This document shows, in pieces, positions 1 to 10,117 of a stretch of DNA of 64,000 nt. This stretch comes from Cryoendolithus antarcticus (taxonomy: Eukaryota > Ascomycota > Dothideomycetes > Cladosporiales > Cladosporiaceae). The position numbers and the translations under genes were made by a program. How positions within the stretch are numbered: the first letter of the stretch is position 1; every line of letters starts with the position of its first letter. Where the stretch lies: NCBI GenBank assembly GCA_002077065.1, contig NAJO01000035.1, positions 372,001 to 436,000 of the forward strand, given 5' to 3'. A model generated the notes under the pieces. It made no database searches. It worked only from the letters and a program-made list of their open reading frames with translations, and was not told the DNA's origin.

Positions 1-3000
1 TGGAACGTCCATTGCGGTGCTGACTATTCGGGCCCGGCACAAGGGCCGTTCTACACGAATAGCTTCGAAGCATGTCTCGAGCTTTGTGACGGCCAAACTG
101 GCTGTACCGCTGTCGGCTATCTCGGAGGAAATGGAGCAGGCACCTGCGACACCAAGTCTGGGAGCGGAAGCTGGAACTACGATGGCACCACATTTGGCGC
201 ACGAAAAGTCGGTGCTGATGGTCCGTCGTCATCAATGTCTTCAATGATGTCGTCCTCGCCGGCATCGTCGTCAAGCGCAGCGCCTCCAGCGCAGTATACA
301 TCGACGTCCGCTTCAGCTCCACCAGCATCATATACAAATTCACCAACTTGTCCCGCCGCGAACGGTACCTCCTTCACCGACTCAAAGTCGCATATGTATA
401 CGATATGTTGCGATTCAGACTCCTCGCCAGGCGCCTACGCTTCGAATCCGGCCCCTAGCTTTGCAGCCTGCATCGAAAGTTGCGGCGCGGACTCTACTTG
501 TGGTGCAGCGACCTTTGATGGGGCAGATGGAGGCGATGGAGGCTTCTGCTACCTCAAGCATTCGACGACATCGGTTGTCTCCTCGTATGGCATCAGACTG
601 GCTGTGAAAGCGGCGGGCAGCTCAAACGCGGCTGCGTCGTCGAGTACGCACGCCCCTTCCAGCTCTAGTGGTCTGCCGGTGTATAGCGATGCGAGCCCGA
701 GTATCTCGAGCTCAAGCTCATCCACGACCTCGCGAACGGTCACCGGCACGCCGCAGACTTACGGTTCCCCGGCAACGCTGCTACCGCCAGTTTCGTCATC
801 GAGCTCTTCTTCGGCGTTGTTAACTCCATCGATGTCGACGTCCTCAAGGTCAGTCACTTCTTCCTCTTCCAGTGCTGCTTCGAGTTCGTTGGCTGTGCCT
901 ACTATGTACGGACGCTCCTCAGCGTCGAATACTGGGTCCACGAGTGCGACATCCACAGCTGCCACTTCGTCGACTACTTCGTCGAGCCCTTCAACCTTAT
1001 TGAGCTCAACGTCGTCTTCCACAACAAGCAGCTCAAACAGCGCGAGCCCGAAATTTTCCATTGGTCCGCCCGAGTATCAGCAAAGCAGCTCCAGCATGAG
1101 CACCAATACTGGTCCTTTCGTTGCGACAGAGTCTCCTGTGTATGTGACGACCACTACCTACACGCCATTGACATATCTGGCATCAAGCTCAAGCCAGTCC
1201 GCCTCATCGAGCAGTGGTAGTGGCACTACTAGCAGCATCTCGTCGTCAAGCTCAAGCCTATCGCTGCCGCCACTTTATGTGCAGACGAGCAGCAGCTCGA
1301 CATCGGCTCCGTCTACTGCCTCATCGTCCTCCACGGTGGGACAGTCGGCCAGTAGCGCTTCTGGACCGACGTCGAGCTATTCGGGGTCGACAGCCACATC
1401 TTCGCGGACTAGTAGCAGTAGCATCGCCCTAACATCTGCCACGACCTCATCAATGACTGCATTCGTGGTGCCAATCACAAGCAGCATTCTGACATCGACA
1501 TCTTCTAGTGCGATTGTTCCTCCAGTGTACGGCTCATCGACCGCTTCAACCACCTCCTCAAGTGCATCATCGTCACGATCGTCGAGCTCATCTAGCTCCT
1601 CCATGGCTCAGAGCAGCTCAGCAGCTCCACCGACCTACTCGCAAGCTGGCGCCCCACCTTGTGGTTCAACCTTCACAGATCCCTCGGGCCAGATCTACGT
1701 CGTCAAGTGTAACACTGACACCAGCACGCCATCTTACCGCACTGTACAAGTGAACAGCGGTGGGTTCACAGGGTGTTTCGGTGCTTGCGACGGTCAAGCC
1801 GGCTGCAACGGCTTTACGTACGTTGGCAACGGTGATTCTGGCGATTGTTACTTGAAGCAAGACTATGGCACCTTTATCACTGGATCTTCAAACATGGTCA
1901 CTTGCTATAAGTTGTCTAGTCTGCCGTCTAGTTCGAGCTCACAAATCAGCACGTCCAGCGTCGGACCTGCCGGCTATTCGAGTGGAATGTGGACGTCCGT
2001 CTCTGTGTACAGTACTGCTGGTTCGACTTCGTGGTCATCTAGCTGGATGCCAATATCTTCATCAGCGTCTAGCTCGGTCGCTTCCATGAGTATGCCGGCT
2101 GTATACCCAGTGTCGAGCGCGCTATCTTCGAGCTCGAGTAGCAGCAGCTCGTCAAGCAAGTCTTCGGCAGTTCCGGCGCCACCATGTCCCACCAGTACAG
2201 CCTCGTACTGTGGTAGCGCCAATCATCAGCAGACGACCTGCCAGAGCAGTGGCGGCAACAACTATGCTGTCCAGTGTGGCATTGCGTATACAGGCACTGT
2301 CATCAACACAGATGGCCAATACAAGCGTAATGAGCTCGTGGACCGAGCTGTTGAGCCAGATCTGCCCTCATGTCAAGCGCTTTGCGATCACACTACGGGG
2401 TGCGTCAACTTCAACTATATTGGCACGAATTGCACTCTGCTCAGCTCTGTGACCGGGTATACCTATACTCCAGGCGCTGTCGCTGGACAACAGGTGTATG
2501 GCAATACCGCACCAGCACTCATTCCTGCTGCGCCTACGTGCCCTGGCTCAGCTGGGAAGAGCTTTAACGATAGCACTGGCGCTTTGTACAATATTGTATG
2601 CTACACTGACTATGCTGGCGGCAACATCGGCATTCCGTTTGCTGCAACGAATATTGCAAACTGCATGCCCAATTGTAACGCTGACAGGACTTGCGTTGGT
2701 CTTGAGTTCAATTCCGCGTACGGTCTTTGCTGGCTCAAGTCTTCATTTGGTGGCACACAGACTGGCAACACGAGCATCATCGCTGCGCAGAGAGCAGCTG
2801 TGCTGCCGGCGTCCTCGACCAGTCAAGCAGGTGTCCAGACAGTGCCGACTAGTGGACCTATCTTACCAACGACGAATACTGGGAGTGTTCCGGGACCGGC
2901 CACCGTCACCACCACTTTGTCGCAAGCGTCGGCTTCTGTGACAGCGACAACATGTAAGTGGTCCATTGCGCTTGAGTCGCTTCAACTGCTGAATTTCCCA

Positions 3001-5099
3001 TAGCTTTGCCCTCAGGTGCTACAATTACCGTCGGACCGTCTTCTGCACCGCAGGCAACGGTGACCAGCACCATCACGACGACTGCACCATCCAGTGGCTA
3101 CTATACGACAGACTCGCGTGGCTCTTACTATGTGTATACTTCTACGCCAACATCGAATTCTATACCAGCATCGCTGTGCTTCACCTGTGCCTTGACACCC
3201 GTCGTGGTCACTGGTGGCGACGCAACCCCGACGAGCCCAAGCCAAGCTCCTCCGAACTACAACCGTACTTGCTCTGCTCGTCTGGCAAGCGGAAGTGCTA
3301 CGGGCACGACCACTGTTTTCACGACGTACGTTGTCACGACCTGTGCGCCACAGCCGACCTGCCCTGCTTCTGGCTACTTCATGTACAGCGGCTCTGCGAC
3401 ACAGCCTGGTCAGCAAGTTATCACTACGACGAAGGCTGGCGGTGCTGCGATCACGTATACCCAGATTCCAGCTTCGACGTCGGGTTCAGGTGGGTCGGGC
3501 TCAGGCGGGTCGGGCTCAGGCGGTTCTGGCTCAGGAGGGTCTGGCACAGGGAGTTCGGGCACTGGAGGCACAGGCTCTGGAGGCACAGGTTCTGGAGGCA
3601 CAGGTGCCGGAGGTATAGGCTCTGGAGGTAAGGGCTCTGGAGGCACTGGCGCTGGAGGAACAGGTTCGGGAGGAACAGGCTCAGGTGGCTTAGGTGGGAC
3701 CGGCTCAGGTGGGACCGGCTACACAGCCCCAGTCTGTCCAACCTCAAACGGTCAAACAATCACCGACTCAATGGGTATGCTGTACCGGATCTACTGCAGC
3801 CTCGCGTTCGCCGACCCGACCCTCGAGACACAGACGCAGAGCACACTCGGCGGCTGCATCGGCGCCTGCGACATGTACAACACCCTTACCTTCTACCAAG
3901 CTAGCCAGTGTTTTGGTGTCACTTGGTTCGCTGCGACGGGTTCTTGTCAGTTGAAGTCGAGAGCCGCCAATCCGATGATGCAAGATGGTGCGGCGTCTGC
4001 GCAGCTCTTGTCGCCGTACTACGGTCCTGGCAGTAATGGGACTGCGCCAGGATACGGAACAACGGTGATTGGAACTATGACTGCGCCGGCTTCGACCATC
4101 ACTGCTGGACCGGGTACAAGGCCTGGCACCGGTCCAGGGACAGGCCCAGGCACTGGCGCTGGCACCGGACCGGGCACTGGTCCAGGAACGGGTCCTGGAA
4201 CAGGCGCAGGTACGGGTCCGGGAACAGGCCCAGGCACCGGTCCAGGGACAGGTCCCGGAACAGGTCCAGGTACTGGCCCAGGCACCGGTCCAGGAACAGG
4301 GCCTGGTCCGACTCAGACTGTCACCACCACAACAACAGCGATCAGCTACGTGCCTTCCACAATCTACAGCGTCAGCACAGCGGTAAGCACCTACACCTCG
4401 AACGGCATCCAGTACGTCACCTCCTACGGCGTCTCGACTGCTGTCAGCGTCTCCTACGTCCCCGCCTCAACCCGGACAGTCACCACTACCACAACGGCAA
4501 TATCCTACGTCCCCTCGACAATCTACAGCATCAGCCAAGTCGTCTCCACGTACGTCTCCAACGGCGTAACAACAGTGACCTCCTACGGTGTCTCGACTGC
4601 CGTGAGTGTCTCCTACGTCCCAGCTTCAACGAACACAGCAACAGCAACAGCCACCACAACCGTCGTCTCCATCTCCGTCCAGCAAACCACCGGCCCCGGC
4701 GGGACCGTGACAGTAACCCAAACCCCCTCTCCCTCAACCGTCCCAGGCGGCTACGGCGGTGGCGGCACAGTGACAATGACCACCGGCGGCGGCGGGTACA
4801 TAACTGTCACCCAATCCGTCTCCGGCGGCGGCGGTGGGGGCGGAGGCGGAGGCAGCATGACAGCCACAACAACAATGTACGTTACTGTTACCGTAGCGCC
4901 GAGCTACACAAGCACGAGCAGTACGTTTACGTGCCGGACTTATGCGACGAATTATCTGAATGGGATGCATGGACGGATTAAGCGGGCTGAGACGAAGAGG
5001 AGTATTTTTGACGTTGAGGTTGTTTTGGCGGAGAACGAGAGGGCTGCGAGGCCGGGGCAGGCGCCGGAGTTGTGGTATAAGGAACGGCCGCTTGGGTAG
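1..5099 (+). CDS. Giant secreted PAN/Apple-domain, Ser/Thr/Gly-rich surface protein (5' end outside window)
   Basis: The frame is already open at base 1, beginning inside a Cys-rich module, so start and signal peptide lie upstream. Six PAN/Apple-like modules are visible (about 1-180, 340-620, 1660-1910, 2190-2500, 2535-2800, 3730-3960), each with a C..C pattern and often ending CYLK or CWLK, separated by long Ser/Thr linkers typical of O-mannosylated wall proteins. An intron starts at 2954 (GTAAGT); the acceptor is either 3003 (TAG) or 3015 (CAG), both in frame and differing by four residues. Exon 2 carries a GSGG/GTGG tract, a PGTG tract, two 53-residue repeats, and a basic-acidic end (ERPLG) with no obvious GPI signal. 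PAN modules usually bind proteins or carbohydrate; a wall or adhesion role is inference. Stop TAG at 5097; convergent with the MSH1 gene. Confidence 0.8.
3481..3720 (+). repeat. Gly-rich (GSGGS/GTGGT) coding tandem repeat
   Basis: Imperfect 9-15 bp units in the PAN-protein gene encode a flexible Gly/Ser/Thr linker just before the last PAN module. Open frames on the opposite strand here are by-products of the repeat. Confidence 0.85.
4108..4312 (+). repeat. Pro-Gly-Thr-Gly coding tandem repeat
   Basis: A run of 12-bp units encodes PGTG (with a few AGTG variants) after the last PAN module. It is likely an extended, glycosylated stalk and prone to unit-number change. Confidence 0.85.
4317..4634 (+). 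repeat. Two tandem 159-bp coding repeats
   Basis: Two adjacent copies of a 53-residue Thr/Ser/Tyr/Val unit (4317-4475 and 4476-4634), each starting TVTTTTTAIS and ending SYVPAST plus one residue. Differences cluster in the middle of the unit. Confidence 0.85.
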
Positions 5100-5223
5100 G
5101 GTGATGGAGTGGTGGGGAGGGGAGGGTGTTGGGGTATGTAGTGTAGTTTAGTGAGATTAGCACTGTGCTTCGTCGCATCGCATGCGCATCTCCACCTCAG
5201 ATGGAGCGGTGAGTTTGCATCGA

Positions 5224-8200
5224 TCAGCCAGCAGCTGCATTGACGGCTACTCGTGCGCCAGCATCATGCCCTCTCTTCTCGCCGTAGCCCAAGCCGTCCA
5301 GGACCTGGCCAGCGACTTCTATGGCGCCCTCAGGCAACCCCGCCAGCCGTGCGACTCTCAACGCATGACTCTGCCGGTTCACCCCCCTCTGCATCTTATG
5401 TACGTAACTCCACCCTCCTTCCCCATCCTCCTGTACATCCGTACAAAAGCACGCCAACCCCTCAAACCCCCTTGTCATATTCACCAACCCATGAAAATGC
5501 GTCGCAAACAGCGCTCGACACTTATTCACGTTCTGCAAATGATGCAAGCACGCATACCCCACCGCCAGCCCGTCTTCAGGCGTCGTGCCACGGCCGACTT
5601 CATCCATGATCACGAAGCTTCGCGGAGTGGCCTGCTTGAGGATCGCGGCGGTTTCGAGCATCTCGACCATGAAGGTTGACTGGCCTTGGTAGAGGTTGTC
5701 TGCTGAGCCGACGCGGGAGAAGATGTTATCGACTAAGCCGATCTTGGCGTAGTCGGCGGGGACGTAGGAGCCAGTTTGAGCGAGAATGGTGATCAGGGCG
5801 TTTTGGCGGAGGTAGGTTGATTTCCCGCCCATATTTGGGCCGGTGATGAGGTAGATTGATTGGCTGGGCTGGCCGACGAGGCAATCGTTTGAGGTGAACT
5901 GGCGGCCTTGGGAGCGGAGGCCAATATCGACTGTGGGATGGCGGCCGCCGATAATGTGATGCGATGTGCTGGCGTCCAGGATTGGGCGTATGAGGTTGCG
6001 TTCGCGGGCTATGGTGGCGGAGGAGCAGGCCACGTCTAATTCGTCCAGGACTGCGGCATTACGACGCAGGTGCATGAGATTCTCAAGGATGTGGGCACGA
6101 AGTCTTGTGAAGACGTGGGATTCTTCTGTGCGAATACGACGTTTGGCATCATCGATCTGGACGCCTAGTTGGGACCACTCTGTAAGATGGAAGGAGCGGG
6201 TACTTTTGGAGGAACCGATGCTGTGCGCTCCATCAAGAGCCGCAACGCGACCAGTGACGTCCCGGCCTTTGATGTGTATGAAGTGGCCGAGCTGTGCACT
6301 CCACTTCAGTGTAAGGCTCTCCGCTTTCGTCGCTGCTCTCAGCTTGTTTGCGAGCTTGTGCTTCGCCGTGACCAGCCCGTCGAGTTTCGTATGGGCTTGT
6401 CCGAGTGCAGGCGAGGCCGATCGGCGCATGATCCAGATGTCCTGGTCGTCACTGCTTTGCGCAGCGCTGTGTGATGCTTGCTTCGACGCTCGTCTCGCCA
6501 GTTTTGGCAAAGTCTTACCAGCTGCGTCAGCTGCCACAACGTCTGCAATCATCTGTTCCGACGCAACAGCTTGCTCGTCTTCCGCAGCATGCTGCTTTGA
6601 CAAACCCTCTTCGTCAATGGTAGATGTGATGCTTTTGGCAAGCTTAGCAGGACCGGCGAGCATGAGTCTCGCCAGTATATCTGCGAGACTCAAGACACTA
6701 ATCCGCGTCTTGACCGAGCCTTCCACGTCAGTGTCCTGTGTGCTCGAGCCCACGTCATACTCCTGTACCAAGTGTGTTTGCAGACTGTCGGCAATCTGCT
6801 GCACCATATTGATGGTCCTCGCTAAGCTCAGCATGTCGTCAGCATCGCCTTTGGCAATGGAGAAGCGTTGAAGGACCCGCGTGGTATCAGCAGTGCGCTG
6901 AAGATAAGCAATGACTCGCTCTCGCAGCACATCGTGCTCGTGGAACTCTTGCACGAGGTCTAGCCGCCTGTTGATGACATCCAGCGACAGCGAGGGAGAC
7001 ACCAGGCGCTGGCTGAGGAGTCGGGCACCACTGTTCGTGACAGTACGACGAAAGATCTGCAACAAACTTCCTCGCGTGAGGCCGTCACGTAGTGTAGCTC
7101 TGATCTCAAGGTTTCGCAAGCTCTGGCGATCGATCACCATGGTTTCCTCTGCAGAGCGTCGGACAGGTGCTTGCAATCGGACATTCGTGTCTATCAGTTT
7201 CTCGCCGATAAAAGACAACACCAGGTTGCCGGCCTGCTTCTCTTGCTCAGAGAAGGCGGTCAGCTCCTCGGTTGTCACTTGTCGCTCTAGCACTTCATTC
7301 CAATCAGCGAATGCCTTCATTGATTGATCGCCGTCGAAGAACTCTGTCGAGTACGTTCCTTCGCCGATCAATCGTTGTAGAGCGTCTTCGTGTTGTTGGT
7401 CAGCGCCTTTGCGAACGACAACTTCCTTTGGGCCAATACGTGATACCGCGGATGCGAGCGTGGAGGCATCGCAGGACTGAGTATAGAAGTCACCACTCGA
7501 GACATCGACCCAAGCAAGTCCGAATCTCATAGCACCGCGATTCGCAATCGAGCCAGTGTCAGTCAGGTGCGTAAGTTCCTTCGGATCGACGTGCACAGCA
7601 AGCAAGAAGTTACTTTCAAACGGATCCACGAAGCTCTCATCAATCAAGGTCCCAGCAGTAACAATCCGCGTAACTTTTCGATCGAACATTGGCCCACCAC
7701 CTCGCGAGTTGCGCTCACTTTCAGGCAGTCGAATTTGCTCACTGATCGCAACCTGCTTCCCCAAATCCCGAACGAACATCTTCAAGTAGCGATCAAGCTG
7801 CGTATGCTGAAAGCCAGCCATCGAGACGTCGCCGAGAGTTGTTGCACGTTTGGCAGTCTTGAGGCCGACCAATGGGGCGTACTGCTCGACTTGGTCGAAG
7901 TACATTTCGTAGAAATCGCCCACTCGCGTGAGGACCACGCAGTCGCTGAACTTGCGGACATTGTTGAGGTGCTGTTGGAGGACTGTGGGGTAGGTCTTCT
8001 CTGGCTGGATTGTCTCAGTCGGCGGCAGTGGTGGCAGAACGCCTTGGGGCAAAGAGCTCGCTTTGATGGTTGTCGTCCGCTTCGCTCCACGAACGTGGAC
8101 CTTTGACAGCAATGGACTCTTCAGGGAACGATTCCCAGTCTGCCAGACAGCTACGCCCAGTTCCCGGGCAGCGAGCCCGTTTAGCAAGCCATACGATGTC

Positions 8201-8238
8201 GTCCATCTTGATGGCCTCAATGAGCCCCTGAATTTCAT
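5224..8238 (-). CDS. MSH1: Mitochondrial DNA mismatch repair protein MSH1 (MutS family)
   Basis: Single-exon 1004-residue MutS protein, a normal length for fungal Msh1, which maintains mitochondrial DNA. The N-terminus (MKFRGSLRPSRW...) is basic and acid-poor, like a mitochondrial presequence. The mismatch-binding block GDFYEMYF lies near residue 108, followed by a MutS I domain; the core and clamp regions fill the middle; the ATPase has Walker A TGPNMGGKST near residue 798 and Walker B/signature DEVGRGTT near residue 880. The ATG at 8238 is the first credible start. It ends convergently 124 bp from the PAN-protein gene and is divergent from the NDUFAF7-like gene. Msh1 is chosen over nuclear Msh2-6 because of the presequence and the FYE motif; no extra domains are seen. 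Confidence 0.93.
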   Translation of the reverse strand: MKFRGSLRPSRWTTSYGLLNGLAARELGVAVWQTGNRSLKSPLLSKVHVRGAKRTTTIKASSLPQGVLPPLPPTETIQPEKTYPTVLQQHLNNVRKFSDCVVLTRVGDFYEMYFDQVEQYAPLVGLKTAKRATTLGDVSMAGFQHTQLDRYLKMFVRDLGKQVAISEQIRLPESERNSRGGGPMFDRKVTRIVTAGTLIDESFVDPFESNFLLAVHVDPKELTHLTDTGSIANRGAMRFGLAWVDVSSGDFYTQSCDASTLASAVSRIGPKEVVVRKGADQQHEDALQRLIGEGTYSTEFFDGDQSMKAFADWNEVLERQVTTEELTAFSEQEKQAGNLVLSFIGEKLIDTNVRLQAPVRRSAEETMVIDRQSLRNLEIRATLRDGLTRGSLLQIFRRTVTNSGARLLSQRLVSPSLSLDVINRRLDLVQEFHEHDVLRERVIAYLQRTADTTRVLQRFSIAKGDADDMLSLARTINMVQQIADSLQTHLVQEYDVGSSTQDTDVEGSVKTRISVLSLADILARLMLAGPAKLAKSITSTIDEEGLSKQHAAEDEQAVASEQMIADVVAADAAGKTLPKLARRASKQASHSAAQSSDDQDIWIMRRSASPALGQAHTKLDGLVTAKHKLANKLRAATKAESLTLKWSAQLGHFIHIKGRDVTGRVAALDGAHSIGSSKSTRSFHLTEWSQLGVQIDDAKRRIRTEESHVFTRLRAHILENLMHLRRNAAVLDELDVACSSATIARERNLIRPILDASTSHHIIGGRHPTVDIGLRSQGRQFTSNDCLVGQPSQSIYLITGPNMGGKSTYLRQNALITILAQTGSYVPADYAKIGLVDNIFSRVGSADNLYQGQSTFMVEMLETAAILKQATPRSFVIMDEVGRGTTPEDGLAVGYACLHHLQNVNKCRALFATHFHGLVNMTRGFEGLACFCTDVQEDGEGGWSYVHKMQRGVNRQSHALRVARLAGLPEGAIEVAGQVLDGLGYGEKRGHDAGARVAVNAAAG

Positions 8239-8514
8239 ATGGTAATCTTTGGAGTCAAACGCGCAGAGTTCGTGATCACTCCGTCCATGATCACAATTTT
8301 ACAACCATATCCAAGAGCTCTCCGGAGCGATTGATCCCATAAGGGATGAGACAGTACTACACGTGAATGAGACAGTGGAGTGTTGTCTCCTTCGCCATTC
8401 TAACCATCGACAGGCCGGCTTGCCAAATTAGGATCAGCCGAAGCCAACCTTACATAGAGCTCAGCATTGCGGCACGCAACTCAAGGTGTGTCGCAACGGT
8501 GGTAGGACGCATGA
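8239..8514. promoter_or_regulatory. Divergent promoter, MSH1 / NDUFAF7-like gene
   Basis: A 276-bp head-to-head spacer between two genes for mitochondrial proteins. No gene or TATA box is seen; it must hold both core promoters. Confidence 0.55.
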
Positions 8515-10026
8515 ATGGAGTCTGCGGCGGTCAATCGACTCTTCCGCCGCCTGGCAACCCATCGCTTCTGCCATGATACCATCCACCAGGCCTCCGCATC
8601 CATTCCTTCGCAACAACGCCGAAATAGCAGCCGCTACCCCCATTCACCTCCCCAATCCCGCGGTCCCTCCAGCAAACGCCCCAAGACATCAGTCGAGAGC
8701 AACTGGCAGCAACGCACCGATGCTTTTCCCGAAGACAAAGCCGACGAGTTCCAGCGCTACCCATTGGTCACGGCCACCGACCTGCGCACACGCAAAGAGC
8801 GGCCTCGAAGAGTGAAGATGCTCATGCGAGACTTCATAGAAGACTCCCTATATAACCCCACCTACGGTTACTTCAGCAAGAACGTCACAATCTTCAACGC
8901 CGGCGAGCCCTTCGATTTCAACAGCATCCCCGACGAGCCTGCCTTCCAACGCGTGCTCGGACAGCGATACACAGAATTCGAGGACAAGCTCGACGCGATC
9001 GAGTACAACGAGACGCGGCAACTTTGGCACACGCCAACGGAGCTGTTTCAGCCGTACTATGCGGAGGCTATAGCGCGGTATATGGTCTCAAACTATAAGC
9101 TGAGCTTGTACCCCTACCACGACCTCCTCATCTACGAACTTGGCGCCGGGAACGGCACCCTCATGCTCAACATACTCGACTATATCCGACGCACAGACCC
9201 GCAAGTCTATGCCAGGACAAAGTTCCGCATCATAGAGATTTCGCCTATGCTCGCTTCGCTGCAGCAGAAAGCAGCGGACCGTGGCCACGCTCATTGCGTG
9301 GAGATTCTCAATCTGAGTATGTTTGACTGGAAAACCTACACGCCCGACCCCTGCTTCTTCCTCGCCCTGGAAGTATTCGATAACTTCCCCCACGACATCC
9401 TCCGCTACAACCCCTTCACCTCCCAACCACTCCAAGGCCAAGTCCTCATAGACAGCGCAGGCGATTTCTTCGAATTCTACACCCCGCATCTTGACCCCCT
9501 GGCCTCACGATACCTCCAAATCCGCTCCTTCGCCACCCAGAACCGCCTCCCACCAACGCATCCCCTGCGCTCTCCGGCGCCTTGGCTGCGCAAGCTCCGC
9601 CATTCCTTACCAATGGCCCCAAACTTAACAGCACCAGAATACATCCCCACCCGCCTCCTCCACTTCTTCACCCTCCTCTCAAAGCACTTCCCAGCCCACC
9701 GCCTCATCACCAGCGACTTCAGTTCCCTCCCCAACGCCACACCCGGCCACAATGCTCCCGTCGTCCAAACGCGGTATCAACGCCGCACCATCCCCGTCTC
9801 AACGCCGCTAGTGCAGCAGGGGTACTTCGATGTCCTGTTTCCGACAGATTTCGGCGTTATGGAGGGCGTTTATCGGGCTGTGACGGGACGGTTGACGAGA
9901 GTAGAGGGGCATGGGGAATTTATGGAGCGGTGGAGTGATCTTGATGGGGGCCGGTTGGGGAGCGGGGAGAATGTGCTGGGGAGTGGGGGGTGGTTTGGGA
10001 ATGCGAAGGTCATGGTTACGGTGTAG
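8515..10026 (+). CDS. NDUFAF7/MidA-like SAM-dependent protein arginine methyltransferase, mitochondrial
   Basis: A 503-residue intronless protein of the MidA/NDUFAF7 (former DUF185) family. In animals NDUFAF7 dimethylates an arginine of the 49 kDa subunit (NDUFS2) early in complex I assembly; fungal members are assumed to act alike. The N-terminus is rich in Arg, Ser and His (mitochondrial-type). The family opening FIEDSLYNPTYGYFSK is followed by the SAM-binding loop ELGAGNGT near residue 207 and the acidic motif ALEVFDNFPHD near residue 285. ATG 8515 is in frame; the ATG at 8511 is not. The gene for its likely substrate, the 49 kDa subunit, is 29 kb away in this same window. Confidence 0.88.
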   Translation: MESAAVNRLFRRLATHRFCHDTIHQASASIPSQQRRNSSRYPHSPPQSRGPSSKRPKTSVESNWQQRTDAFPEDKADEFQRYPLVTATDLRTRKERPRRVKMLMRDFIEDSLYNPTYGYFSKNVTIFNAGEPFDFNSIPDEPAFQRVLGQRYTEFEDKLDAIEYNETRQLWHTPTELFQPYYAEAIARYMVSNYKLSLYPYHDLLIYELGAGNGTLMLNILDYIRRTDPQVYARTKFRIIEISPMLASLQQKAADRGHAHCVEILNLSMFDWKTYTPDPCFFLALEVFDNFPHDILRYNPFTSQPLQGQVLIDSAGDFFEFYTPHLDPLASRYLQIRSFATQNRLPPTHPLRSPAPWLRKLRHSLPMAPNLTAPEYIPTRLLHFFTLLSKHFPAHRLITSDFSSLPNATPGHNAPVVQTRYQRRTIPVSTPLVQQGYFDVLFPTDFGVMEGVYRAVTGRLTRVEGHGEFMERWSDLDGGRLGSGENVLGSGGWFGNAKVMVTV

Positions 10027-10117
10027 CTTTCCTGACTTCGCGGGCAAGTGGGTGATGTGTGTGATGTACAGACTATCTATGTATCGTACGTCTATGTGAG
10101 CCAAAGAACCTCATCAT

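Noticed and set aside
3410..4285. Minus-strand open frames rich in Pro (PPEP, PGPVPGPV)
   Set aside because: Mirror images of the Gly/Thr repeat tracts of the PAN-protein gene; no start context or domain.
5966..7327. Long plus-strand open frames over MSH1
   Set aside because: Shadows of the MSH1 reading frame; the minus-strand protein carries all MutS motifs.
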